In this document: positions 35,541 through 46,329 of the stretch, piece after piece
How positions within the stretch are numbered: the first letter of the stretch is position 1
Layout: each line of letters begins with the position of its first letter
Assembly: GCA_028023455.1 (NCBI GenBank)
Contig: JAQFVV010006829.1
Coordinates: 124,001-188,000 of the forward strand
Source of the DNA: Epiperipatus broadwayi
Lineage: Eukaryota; Onychophora; Udeonychophora; Euonychophora; Peripatidae
Reading direction: 5' to 3'
DNA length: 64,000 bases
Notes under the pieces: model-generated
The model's database searches: none
The model's input: only the letters and a program-made list of their open reading frames with translations
Told to the model about the DNA's origin: nothing
Position numbers and translations under genes: made by a program

Positions 35541-35699
35541 ATTGCTAGATAACTATAACTGTCAGCCTTTACACTAAACGATTTGCCCTAATAGCCCATA
35601 ATGCACAAGTTGCTCTAATACTTCTCAATACATTGTGGATTACTAGAGCAAATTGTTTAACTTAAAGACTTTCAATAGCAATTAATAGTTATCTAGCAC
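35541..35699. mobile_element. Small palindromic MITE
   Basis: 'attgctagataactataact' at the left pairs with 'aattaatagttatctagc' at the right, and the interior continues the palindrome ('gcataatgcacaagttgctc' around its centre). About 159 bp. Confidence 0.65.
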
Positions 35700-36320
35700 T
35701 GATAATAAATTTCTCTACTCATAATGTAAACATGGAAATAATTTCACTCATTCTTTAATTTACATCATAATTAATCCAAGAAAATATTTAATAAGAATAT
35801 AGAGGAATTCCATATCTAATCATTTTCTCAATAACTTTGGAAATGATTATAGATATTTTAATATTGCCAAGTCCATAAATATTATCTCCACCTTTGCATG
35901 CTGATTTACCCCAAAATTGATTAAACTTATGTAAAAATCTTAACAATGATATCACTTCTAAGTTAAACAAGTCATTATTCTTACATGTGATATTAAGATA
36001 TACTATGGTTGTTAGCAAAAATATTACAATGATTAGTCTGGCCACAAAAACGAATGACAATGATAAGACAAAAGTAAAGCTGAATAATCATGAAGACAGA
36101 TGAAATGTCTAATAGAATGATATTGCAAAAAAAGAAAAACCTAATATTAGGTTATTTATTTATACAAAAAATATGAAAAGGGATTGTAAAAAACTTCATG
36201 CATGAGTTACCAGTTGTCATGGTTGACAGAAAAAATCAACCAATATAATTGATTAACATTTTAAAATGACAACTTTTACAACAAATCATCAAACTTCCCA
36301 GTTTATTAAATAATATATAT
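35700..36320. other. AT-rich sequence, no gene seen
   Basis: A minus-strand frame at 35788-36060 is hydrophobic but has no splice sites or motif I can rely on. Confidence 0.45.
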
Positions 36321-36324
36321 GATG

Positions 36325-37375
36325 TGACATCATCCACTGCAGTGTCTCCTTTATCAGAGTCAGGAATCTCTCAGCTATTATGCCCAGAGAAACTTGTTAG
36401 CCACCTTACTTTCCTTTTACATTCCCAACCCTAAGTTTTCCCCCTATTCTTCTCTAACCTGTTCCATCCCATTTCCATAACAAAATCTTTATCAACTCCA
36501 TGGCATTTATATCTAATTCCTTATCTTTTCCCAAACCCAACATAAAAATCAAGACACCACTTTCTGTGTAATCACTTTGTTTATATTTATTCTTCCACAA
36601 CTTCATTATTTCTACCCTTTCTGCATGCAGGCATTTACATTTAATTAACAGATATCTAATATTTTCTATGTTTTCCTTACATAACTTGAGGAATAAATAA
36701 ATCACCCATATTTTTCTATTTATGTGTATATTCCCATGTTGCTAAAGATCCGGTTTGAGCCTTAAACAGTAAACTACTTTCCTTGCTGTTATCATAAATT
36801 GACTCACACTCAATATTGTTTACTTCTATATATATTTAAATTCTTTTTACATTCCATACTAGTTCTCCATCTCTCCAACTTCCTATTTTTTATTATCTTC
36901 TATCCCATTCCTTGCCACTATAACACTCAACAATTCTCCTAACACAATCATGTGACCATTTGAATAAGTATACTGACATAAATTCTTTATCCAAATCTTC
37001 TGCATACTGTATTACCATTCTCACCCAACTTGTTGCCTGTCCTTTACTCATAACCCAATTAAATATTATTTTGGTTATTCTCTTATTATCCATAAATTGC
37101 AATCTACCAAACATTTTCATTTTGCTTTTTGCATCTCTCAGATAAAATACTTGACCATTCCATTTCTCCTTGAATTGCCTCCTTTGCCATTTACACAAGT
37201 TCATCTAATGCACGTCTTCCTATATTTCTCTTTGTACTTTTTCTAAGTAATCTAACACCTCTTTACTAACACATAACACACCATTACCATATGTTAATCC
37301 TGCTACTGCCACTCCTTTCCATACAATTCTAGCTACATCATATTTATTATATAAAAACACTGATAAGAGCACTTC
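36325..37375 (-). mobile_element. LINE-B fragment, 3' kilobase
   Basis: Reverse-strand frames encode the C-terminal region of a non-LTR retrotransposon protein. One has YLRDAKSKMKMFGRLQFMD then IIFNWVMSKGQATSW (37000-37140). The other has NIENIRYLLIKCKCLHAERV (36630-36700), a Cys/His-type 'EN..HLL..C..L..ER' block. The same order occurs in the longer plus-strand copy at 46330-48190. The 3' end includes 'tttctctgggcataatagctg' (reverse), shared with the copy at 38395. Truncated at the 5' side where a family A end ('gcgtcatctaac') begins. Confidence 0.75.
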
Positions 37376-37377
37376 TC

Positions 37378-37450
37378 CATACTAGCGTCATCTAACATAA
37401 GTTTGAGTAAACAGTGATTACTTACTAGATGCGTACAAATTTCCTATCCT
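37378..37450 (+). repeat. Family A fragment
   Basis: 'actagcgtcatctaacataagtt', 'gagtaaacagtgattactta' and 'ctagatg' match the ends of compact family A MITEs. It directly abuts the truncated LINE-B copy, and the same juxtaposition recurs at 38684. Confidence 0.55.
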
Positions 37451-38394
37451 GTGAATGATTAAGATTTTCTACAAAAAATACCAACACTGACATTCAACAT
37501 ATATTACTGGCAAAATAATTACTTTAATATATCTCGCTTCAAATAAAATAAAACTTCTAAATATTAAAATAGAAAAGAAAGTTTATATTACTTAAACAAA
37601 TATTTAAAAAGCAGTTTAAACAAATAGAAAATGCCTAACTTAGAAGCATTTACACCAAGTTCAGCTCACTTTCTTAATTAGGGTTTTAAAACTATTATTC
37701 TAGTCTTACTAGTATTAGATTAATAATAGTAACCAAACGAAGAAAAAAAATATGACTTTCGAATTAGTTAAAAAGCTATTATTTGTCATAACATTTTTGT
37801 TTAATGTTTATTGTCAGTTGAAAGAGAAACGAGAGAGAGAAAAAACAATCACTCAACAGAAAATTAACTTCTTTCTGAATCAATATTTACGTAACAAAAA
37901 TCTGAATGTTTATTTAAGTTTAATTTTAGACGTGTAATAAATACAACCACACTTACACATACTAGTAAATATCTATATTAAAGGAGCATGGATCCGTTCC
38001 AGTGGTCAAGATCCCTGCAAATTAAATCGAAGGGGGGGGGGTCTGGAAAAGATGTTAAAATATTAGTCATAACTTCAAAAATGAGGACCGAACCGTTTCA
38101 TGCTATATATTTTTTATAAATCTCTATGGTTGTGAAAGATGGACACATGAAAAAAGGATATTTTTGAACATAGTGATAGCAAAGACTGGGAATGTAGGAA
38201 ATACAAAAAACAAATATATTTGCATATACAGATCTGGACTTTTACTTGAAATAAATATCATTTAATAATAAAAAAAAAAAAACAAGAAAAGGGATAAAAA
38301 TTGAAAAACCTTACATAACTGAAAAACTCCAGTAACAAAAGAATCTTTCAATATTCATTCAACATGATGTGATGTGATGCACTGTGACTTCTTA
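37451..38394. other. AT-rich sequence with possible RTE scrap
   Basis: A 10-base G tract lies at 38032-38041. A short plus-strand piece near 38135-38200 could encode a CERWTHEKR-like relic of the RTE CETWT region, but it is too short to call. Confidence 0.4.
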
Positions 38395-38690
38395 TACAAA
38401 GTCAGGAATTTCTCAGCAACTATGCCCGGAGAAACCTGTTAGCCACTTTAACTTCCCTTTTTATTCCCCACACTAAGTTTTCCCATATTCTTCTCTATCC
38501 TGTTCCATCACATTTCCACAACATAATCTTTGTCAACTCCATGGTCTTTATATCTAAATCCCCCTTATCTTTTCCCAAAGCCAGCATAAAAACCAATAAC
38601 CCACTTTCTGTATAATAACTTTGTTTATATTTATTCTTCCACAACTTCATTATTTGTATCATTTCTGCTTTCAGGCATTTATACTAGCGC
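38366..38690 (-). mobile_element. LINE-B fragment, 3' terminal 0.3 kb
   Basis: Aligned by eye with 36340-36620. Shared pieces include 'gtcaggaatttctcagcaac', 'atgcccggagaaacctgtta' and 'tctatcctgttccatcacat'. Just beyond lies a short ATGTG/ATC-rich tail ('catgatgtgatgtgatgc'), marking the 3' end of the family. The 5' edge again meets 'actagcgccatctac', a family A end. Confidence 0.7.
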
Positions 38691-38705
38691 CATCTACTAA
38701 TGTTT

Positions 38706-40668
38706 TCTGTCAAACCAATATTACACTAATAAATAAAAAAAAACACTTGTTACAATTCCTATCAACTACACAGACTAATTACTGATTGGTTTTGGAATAT
38801 AATTACATGGTGCAGCTTCTTTTTAAACGTAATTTGATGGCACACCCTACTATCTAACAGATATTTTATGCCTTTTTACCCAAAGTTTTTCAATCAGACA
38901 TAAACTACAAATCTGTTTTAACCCCAGAAAAAAAAATTGCTTAAACATACTCTTACAAATACACTGTAATTGTATGCAAAAACTGATAATTTAATATTGC
39001 TAGCCTACAATGCTCTTTGCCAAAATGTGTGGGGAAATTTTTAGTTATTGTTCCAAAAGATTTTTTTGAACCAAAAGATTTGCTTGGCAAAAAATTACCT
39101 ACCATATATATCATCAAAAACATTGTTGACAATCGTTGATCTGTTGTGGGATGAAGAGCATGCCTGTCAAAAAATTAACAACCATGTGTATCACCAACAA
39201 TATTTCAACCATCATTATGAATACCTTTCCAGAATATAATGCAATTTCTCTGACTCATAGCTTATTCACAGAACTGCAGTAAATTTCACTTTTCTCATCC
39301 ATCTTGTATTTGAGTTTTTTAGACCTTTTAAAATCATATGGGATCTAGTTTAAGTCATCAATCTATCTCGTGTAGCTACATATATATGAACATAATACAT
39401 GAAATATTAAAATAATATTCATTAACTATGAAACAAACAAGAATAAGATAACCACTGGTACAATTCTCTAACCTTACATTCACTGATTAAAAGATGAGTA
39501 CCCAAATATTTTCCCCATGTACAATCTGTTTTCCATATTCATTTTCCAATCATATATATGTAAAGTTCTTTTTCCAAAAGCAATCAGATTAATGATAAAT
39601 AAAAGAACTATGACCAAGCTACATTTGCTCATAGCTACTTCTCCAATACCACTCTCTTAATACAATGTGTTATGGCATTTCTAAGGTAACTACATTATAA
39701 ACTCTAATGAACTGATTTTCAATTGTGTGTTATTTTGAAGTATTGTAATAGTTTTGCTAAACTTCAGTTTTAAATCACTCTCTTGTGGCTATCTTTCATG
39801 CTATTTGCTAGTTTTACATTCATTTAAAGGTAAGTAGTAATGGAACTAAAGTAAATGTTATTTATTAGTTTAAAAAAATCTGAAGCTGTCAGCAATGCAT
39901 AGTGGTGTATTACAAATGAACTGACAAAAGCCTAAAATATTGATGATTGATAGATTCTTTGATCTTGGATGTATAAAGAAACATGTACATTCCTATTCAA
40001 TTTTTGTTAACAATGAGCTTTAAAAAATTGTGTATTTTATGTACTTTATTTAAATATTTATGATTACTTTTACAAAACATTTGTGTAGTAAATTTTAAAA
40101 ATACATATTAAGAAATTCAAAGTAACAATAATAAGGAAATTATGATCGTCGCAGTCTGTCAAATACCATATTACAGAACTTTTGTGATATATTAATAATT
40201 ATAAATGCCATTTTACAACAGATTTTCATAGCTTTATGATGACTTAATATTAATTCATTCACAGTTAAAAAATAAAATCCAATCAACAAAGATTTTGTTA
40301 ATTTATTTTTTTGTAACTTTTGCTGTAATTGTCAGGTAAAAAAAAACATACTGTCATATTATATATAACTTTTTCTTCTTTCTATATTTGGGCAGTTCAA
40401 ATATTTTTATGATGATTTTCATTTATATACTTATATTTCTAATATATACATTCAATTTATTGATCCACAATATTGAACAAAAATGTTGATATTAAAATAA
40501 AATGTTGAACTATTAATTCAAATTGCCATTACGGGATGATGAAAAAGCATTTAAATATAAAAGGGTTAATGGTCTCTTACATCATGAAAAAAAATTATGA
40601 TTCTCTAAAAATATTCATTTTTACATTTTTTTTCTACCTCTTTTAATCAACCCAATCATCATACTTAA
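38706..40668. other. AT-rich sequence, no gene seen
   Basis: Two approximate direct copies of 'caaaaaattacctaccatat' and 'catcaaaaac' lie at 39090-39190. The plus-strand frame at 39048-39239 overlaps them and is not convincing. Confidence 0.5.
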
Positions 40669-40671
40669 ATG

Positions 40672-40950
40672 ACCCAATAGAATATTACAGAAATCTACTG
40701 TCGATGCAAAACTGCAACTAAGATGTAATGAGCAACCAGTTTAAACTTCGTGGCTAATTGTTCTAAAAATGGAATCCATCTACATCTCTTGTCTAAGATC
40801 TTTAAATAGAATTAAATGTAGACAGTGACATATTGTCTTCATTTAGAGTCTATTTAAAAATCTTGTGCAAGATAAGTAGGTGGATTCCATTTACTTTCTA
40901 GCTGAAGTGTTAGCTTGACAATAGATTGGTGTAATATCCTATTGAATGGA
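40672..40950. mobile_element. Palindromic MITE with ~140-bp arms
   Basis: 'acccaatagaatattacaga' pairs with 'gtaatatcctattgaatgg'. 'aatggaatccatctacatct' and 'taaatgtagacag' pair with 'ctgtcttcatttaga'-like and 'aggtggattccatt' sequence. Arms nearly meet at the centre (about 40822). No coding. Confidence 0.75.
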
Positions 40951-41585
40951 TTAAGCACAAAGTCTGTGGTGATTGTAATTTACATACAAATAACCAATTA
41001 ACTGTTAGCATATATGGTTTAATATTATATTATTATCATTAATTATAATGTGGCGTAAATGATTTGTTCTTAGATGAAATCAAAGTCTAACTGTAATCCA
41101 TATTCTTAGAGGCATTGTTAACAAGTTAAACATTCCCTCCCTGTGAAACCATTATATACCATAATAGTAAACCCACATACTTCTTATTCCCTTCCAAACT
41201 GTTTTCATTTCTTTTTCTTTTCTCATTCCATTTTAAACTATTTTATCAACTATCCTGTTTTCATATTCCTCATTTATGTCATAAAGACCTAAATAAAATT
41301 AAAAAAAATGTTTACCTCTTTCATTCTCTTCACTTTAATGTTTCCTCCATGTAATATATCCTGATCCTATTTCAACATCCTGCACTGCAGAAATAAATCT
41401 TCAGTGCTGCAAATTAGAGCATTTAAGCCCCCCCCCCCTATCAGCACATTGTTTGAATAAGATATTAGATGTTGCAAATAACATGTCATGAATATTGTAT
41501 TGTCACAGTCTATTGTACAAAATATGGATTTTACATTTAAACATCTATCTATATTGGTTTAGATGGTATTTTTATAAAAATATTA
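40951..41585. other. AT-rich sequence, no gene seen
   Basis: An 8-base C tract lies near 41430. No structured feature. Confidence 0.5.
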
Positions 41586-41589
41586 ATTG

Positions 41590-42105
41590 AAAATATTTCC
41601 ATTCTTCTACCAATTTTATCTTTTTTATTTAATTTTTCTATTGATTCGGGTGTATTTCCAGATTGTTTAAAATCTGCTGCTGTTACAACTATTTTTAAGA
41701 GTGGAGATAGGGAATGTTTGGAAAACTACAGGCCAATTTATATTTTATCGACATTACCTCAAATTTTGGAAATATGTATAAAGAACAAAATTGTTTTATT
41801 TTTTCAAAATATAATTTATTTTCAAATAATCAATTTGGGTTTTTTCCAGGAAGATCTACAGAACTGGCTTTATCTGAACATGTTTCAGCCATAACTGAAT
41901 CTTTAGAAAAAGGTTACAAAACTATAGTTGTTTAATAGATTTGTGGAAAGCAATTGACTGTGTTCTACATGATATATTAATAATTAAATTGAACTATTGT
42001 GGCATAAGGAGTACTAAGCGTGATTGGTTTAAATCTTATTTAATTAATAGAAACCAATTTATTAAAATTAATGATTTTTTAATGATTCTGAAATAATCAG
42101 ATATG
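41590..42105 (+). mobile_element. CR1/Jockey-like LINE, 5' half of surviving RT
   Basis: Translation across frameshifts gives SGVFPDCLKSAAVTTIFKSG (41645-41705), then an NYRPI-like segment. Next come FGFFPGRSTELALSEHVSAI (41836-41900), a degraded ID-x-x-KA-ID-CVLHD segment and GIRSTKRDWFKSYLINRNQF. These are reverse-transcriptase domains in the usual order of the CR1/Jockey/Rex group. The RT is interrupted at 42106 by the foldback element and resumes at 43213. Confidence 0.85.
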
Positions 42106-42106
42106 G

Positions 42107-43193
42107 TTGTATTTTTATATTGGACTATTTCCATCATCTAATATGTGTGTTGAATGACTTTAGAAAAGTTTAATTTTAGTTAAATATTCCAAATGCATTC
42201 AACTGTTAGTAATATCACAGCAAACAGATTAGTATATGCACCAACTGTTAGTAATATCACAGCAAAAAAATGTTAGTAATATCACAGCAAACAGGTTAGT
42301 ATATGCACTAACTGTTAGTAATATCACAGCAAACAGGTTAGTATATGCACAATGTTTCGAGAGATATTTTTCTCCCCTCTTCTTCAGGTGTTGCTGGCCT
42401 GACCAGTGACAGTACTAGCATGGGATTTGAACCTGGGTCCTTAGATTCTTGATTATTGAAATTTAAGTTAACACTCTAACCAACTGAGCCATCCTGACAA
42501 AGGCAACAGTATATAGTTCTTTCATATACTTATCTATGAGGTTCCTCCTGATTTCTCCACTTTTTCCTCAGAGCAAAGTTGATTAGTGGTTTCCATACAT
42601 TATGGATAAAGAAGAAAAGGTACAAAGAAGAAAATTTAAAGAAGCTGCTCACATGACAATGGCAAAAAACCCATAAGACAACCTAGTGTGACTATACATA
42701 ATGTATGGAAACCACTAATCAACTTTGTTCTGAGGAAAAAGTGGAGAAATCAGGAGGAACCTCATAGATAAGTATATGAAATTACTACATACGTTGCCTT
42801 AGGCAGGATGGTTCAGTTGGATAGAGTGTTACCTTAAATTTCAATAATCAAAAATCTAAGGACCCAGGTTCGAATCCCATGCTAGTACTGTCACTGGTCC
42901 GGCCAGCAACACCTGAAGAAGAGGGGAGAACAATACCTCTCGAAACATTGTGCATATACTAACCTGTTTGCTGTGATATTACTAACAGTTAGTGCATATA
43001 CTAACCTGTTTGCTGTGATATTACTAACATTTGTTTGCTGTGATATTACTAACAGTTGGTGCATATACTAACCTGTTTGCTGTGATATTACTAACAGTTG
43101 AATGCATTTGGAATATTTAACTAAAATTAAACTTTTCTAAAGACATTCAACACACATATTAGATGATGGAAATAGTCCAATATAAAAATACAG
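42107..43193. mobile_element. 1.1-kb foldback carrying a SINE in each arm
   Basis: Near-perfect inverted arms of about 490 bp (42107-42600 and 42697-43193) surround a spacer of about 95 bp. Each arm has, from outside in, the 'atattggactatttccatca' terminus, several 37-bp direct repeats ('gttagtaatatcacagcaaa'), a SINE tail with 'tcttcaggtgttgctggcc' and a tRNA-like head ('ggtccttagattcttgatta', 'ccaactgagccatcctg'). Beyond the head lies 'tgaggttcctcctgatttct'. It sits inside the LINE reverse transcriptase; flanks 'atcagatatgg' and 'atctgatatgg' suggest an 11-bp target duplication with one mismatch. No open frame of its own. Confidence 0.85.
42794..42960 (+). repeat. tRNA-derived SINE in the foldback's right arm
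   Basis: A-box-like 'ggatggttcagttggatag' and B-box 'caggttcgaatccc' are followed by 'ggccagcaacacctgaagaa' and 'acctctcgaaacattgtg'. The inverted twin is at about 42345-42515. An intact tRNA head makes it the best-preserved SINE of this family in the window. Confidence 0.75.
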
Positions 43194-43212
43194 CTAGAAC
43201 ACCATCATCACA

Positions 43213-44345
43213 AATCTGATATGGAGTTCCTCATGGTTCAATCCTAGGATTATTGTTATTTACTGTTTTATATTAATGATCTGCTTGATCTTTCTCTTCA
43301 TTCTAACATTTTTTGTTTTGCAGATGATACTGCTTTGGTTACTTCAGCAGTTTCCTATTGTTTACTTGAGAAACTTGTGAATGAAGATTTATTTAAAATT
43401 ACACAATGGATGAACAATAATAGATTACTGTTAAATATTAATAAGTATAATTATATTATATAATCTCTTAAAAATATTCCAGAAAAAGACTTATTAATTG
43501 AATTATCTTATGTGAGTCAAACCCCTTGTCAGGAAATTACCAGGTCTACAACAGTATCTTAACTTGGTTTGGTTTTGAATGAATTTTTGCATTTGGGATA
43601 AACACATTTTTTGGCTTCAAGTGAAATTAAGAAAACTTGGATTTTCTTTTTTATATGTATTAAGAGATATAAATCTGTCCTGTTAAGTATATATAAACAC
43701 ATTTTTTAAAGCATACTTTGTTATGGAATAACTTTATGGGGTGGTACTGCGGCATATTATTTGAAGTCTTTGCAAACACTACAAAATTTTACATTAAGAA
43801 TTATTTTGTTTAAGCCTTTGGATTTGTCAAGATTTGAATTATATAAATGTGCTGGGGTTTTAACTATTAATCAATTATTTATAGTGAATATCTTATGTTA
43901 TTATGTTAAATACAAGGGAATGAATAAGAATAATTCTTCATCAATAATGGTAACTAGATCAAGTGATTTTGATTTATTGTTTGAACCAGCATACTTTAAA
44001 ACCCATTGTAGATATCAAAAATGTTATCTTGGTCCAAAATTTTATAATATTTTTATAATGAACATTGGATTTAATGTTAGTGACCTATCAAGGAAAACTT
44101 TGAGAAAATTCATTATGGATTGGATTGTAATTGATGATAATGAAAAACTTTTTATTTCTATTTAATTATTTATTCTATATTAATGTTTTATATTTTATTT
44201 GCACATGTATTTTTGTTAAGCTCCATGCGTTATTTTTTATCACAAGGGGATTATATATGTTGAATAAATTAAAAAAAGTAAATGCAATTAAAAATTACAA
44301 TCCTTTAACTGGTTATATATTTTACTGGTAAATTAAAAGATTCTT
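43213..44345 (+). mobile_element. CR1/Jockey-like LINE, 3' half of RT
   Basis: Resumes with YGVPHGSILGLLL (43219-43257), then FADDTALVTSAV (43317-43352), the catalytic -ADD- box. A WMNNNRLLLNINK thumb-type segment and the C-terminal region follow. The latter includes an open 134-codon stretch at 43761-44165 with SLQTLQNFTLRIILF and HCRYQKCYLGPKFYNIF, ending with TAA. The 3' UTR runs to a microsatellite at 44455. Together with 41590-42105 it forms one 5'-truncated copy, inactive through frameshifts and the foldback insertion. Confidence 0.85.
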
Positions 44346-44454
44346 TGCTAAAGGGAGAACATTAAGACAAGTTACTATAATTATGCAAGCAATATCATTT
44401 AAATATTTTCTGTCCCTTTATCCAGGTAATAACTGGCTTCATCTTTTGTCTGTA

Positions 44455-44659
44455 ATTATCATCATCATTATTATTATCATCACCACCATTATTATGATCA
44501 TTATCATCATTACCATTATCATCATCATCATTATTATTATCATCACCACCATTATTATCATTATCATCATCACCATTATCATCATCATCATCATTATTAT
44601 TATTATCATCATCATTATTATTATTATCATCATCATCATCATCAATATTATTATTATTT
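44455..44659 (+). repeat. ATT/ATC trinucleotide microsatellite
   Basis: About 205 bp of interspersed ATT, ATC and ACC triplets. It lies 100 bp past the LINE 3' end and could have grown from its tail. Long open frames on both strands here (poly-Ile, poly-Asp/Asn, poly-Met) are artefacts of the triplet repeat. Confidence 0.95.
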
Positions 44660-46325
44660 AAATATACAATATGCATGCACTTACAAATAGGGTTCTTGCC
44701 AGAAAGTGTACTAATTAAACGGTGAGATTATTGATGGTTTTCTTAAGTATATTTAAATCTCAATTAATAAATAAGGTGGGAATAAAATAAACTTATAGAG
44801 CATGATAGAGGGCAAGGCTCCTCCAGTCTTCTTTTCATAAGGCTAATCAATTGCTGATTGATAAGTAAGTGGATATTTATTTCGTTGTTTTACTCGTAAG
44901 CTAAAAATAGCTAAATTTACTGACTGGGTAATTGGATGCCTAGAAGGTCTTCATGGTGCAAAAACAGCACAAGTGCTTGCTGTGTGCCCACGAACTGGGA
45001 TTTGAATCTGGGAAAGAAAATTATTTCTGAGAGGATTAACATTTTTAACTGTACATAGCTAATCCAGCCAACAATGCAACAGGGTCAGTAACTGGTTATT
45101 CAGCAATTCTTAGTGAGAAGGTTAAACAAAGGTGAAAGACTACTCAAAGCATCACTACCTGATAATCCTGCATTGCTCTTCACTGCTCCTGAGTCTAATG
45201 GAGAGGCATGCTCCCATCAGTGGGCTAATAATTAATTAAAAAGGCTCTTGGAAAGGAATTTACCCAAAATGAGATATTTATTTAAAAGCCATTTTACTTT
45301 TTTTTTTTTTTAAAAAAAAGTAGATAACTACAAGCTATTCATAAAAGTTTCCTAGTTGTAAACAAATTTGAATTTCAGTCATGAAGAAGGGAATGTGCCT
45401 CCATTTTAACACCTCAATATTTAAAGTTGCATAAAATTTTGATAAAATCCTTTATTTGATTAACAGTATTATTACTAATCAAATATTCAGCAGTAGAGAC
45501 ATAAACAGAAGCCATAATTGTCATTAATCTTATCTTGTCATAATAAACACTTTTTTACATATATAAAAAAAACTTCCACTTAAAATGAAATAGTAAAATT
45601 TATATGTTAGCATATAAGTACACGCCTTAAAAATACTCTTTTTAGCCCACTGGTGAATTCAAAAATCCCTCTCGTAGACTCAACAGGTGTAAAAAAAATG
45701 TTGCTAAAAATGATAACTTTCACACCTGGTTTTGTTTTTTCTAGATCTATCTTCCGTGATGATTAGTGTGACCTGAGGAGATGAAAAAAAAATTTAAATA
45801 GAAAAAAAAAGACTCTCTCTTATTACAACAAATTACAGAGTGATAAATGAATTGTAGAAAACGACAGGTTACTTCATTAGAAAAAACATTAAAAAAAAAA
45901 AATTAAAAAAAAAAAAAGGTAAATTAATCTGAAGATGAAATTCTCTCAAATAGAATGTTACATTTTCCAATTTTACTTCATTAAAAAGAAATAAATAAAA
46001 GGCAAAATTCTAAAAGATTTCAAAATTGAAATGACACTTATAATCATTTTGGTTTTTTTTTTTTTTTAAAGTTTAAATATATAGGATAAGATTACTAAGG
46101 TATTAAGAAAACAAAAAATAAATAAATCTATATATGGAGGAGAAAGCGCATAAACAAACTTTAAAATAATAAAATCCTTTAACAATTTTCTTTTAAATAA
46201 GAAAACCCAGCAGTTGTCACAAAATAAGCAATGCTAAGAATATAAATTTATTCCCAAAGAATCATTGGAAACAATGCGTACTTTCTCATATTAATGCCAA
46301 TTTAGTTTACTTAACATATATTTGA
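44660..46325. other. AT-rich sequence with SINE-like piece, no gene
   Basis: A tRNA-like stretch at about 44920-45020 contains 'ggtaattggatgcctagaag' and B-box-like 'gggatttgaatctggg'. The rest has A and T homopolymers. A 'cactggtgaattcaaaaatc' segment near 45650 resembles sequence at about 19110. Confidence 0.5.
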
Positions 46326-46329
46326 GTAA

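Noticed and set aside
38135-38200. RTE CETWT-like relic on the plus strand
   Set aside because: Only a handful of matching residues; too short to separate from chance.
44395-44676. Long open frames on both strands encoding poly-Ile, poly-Asp/Asn or poly-Met
   Set aside because: They are translations of an ATT/ATC triplet microsatellite and have no gene context.
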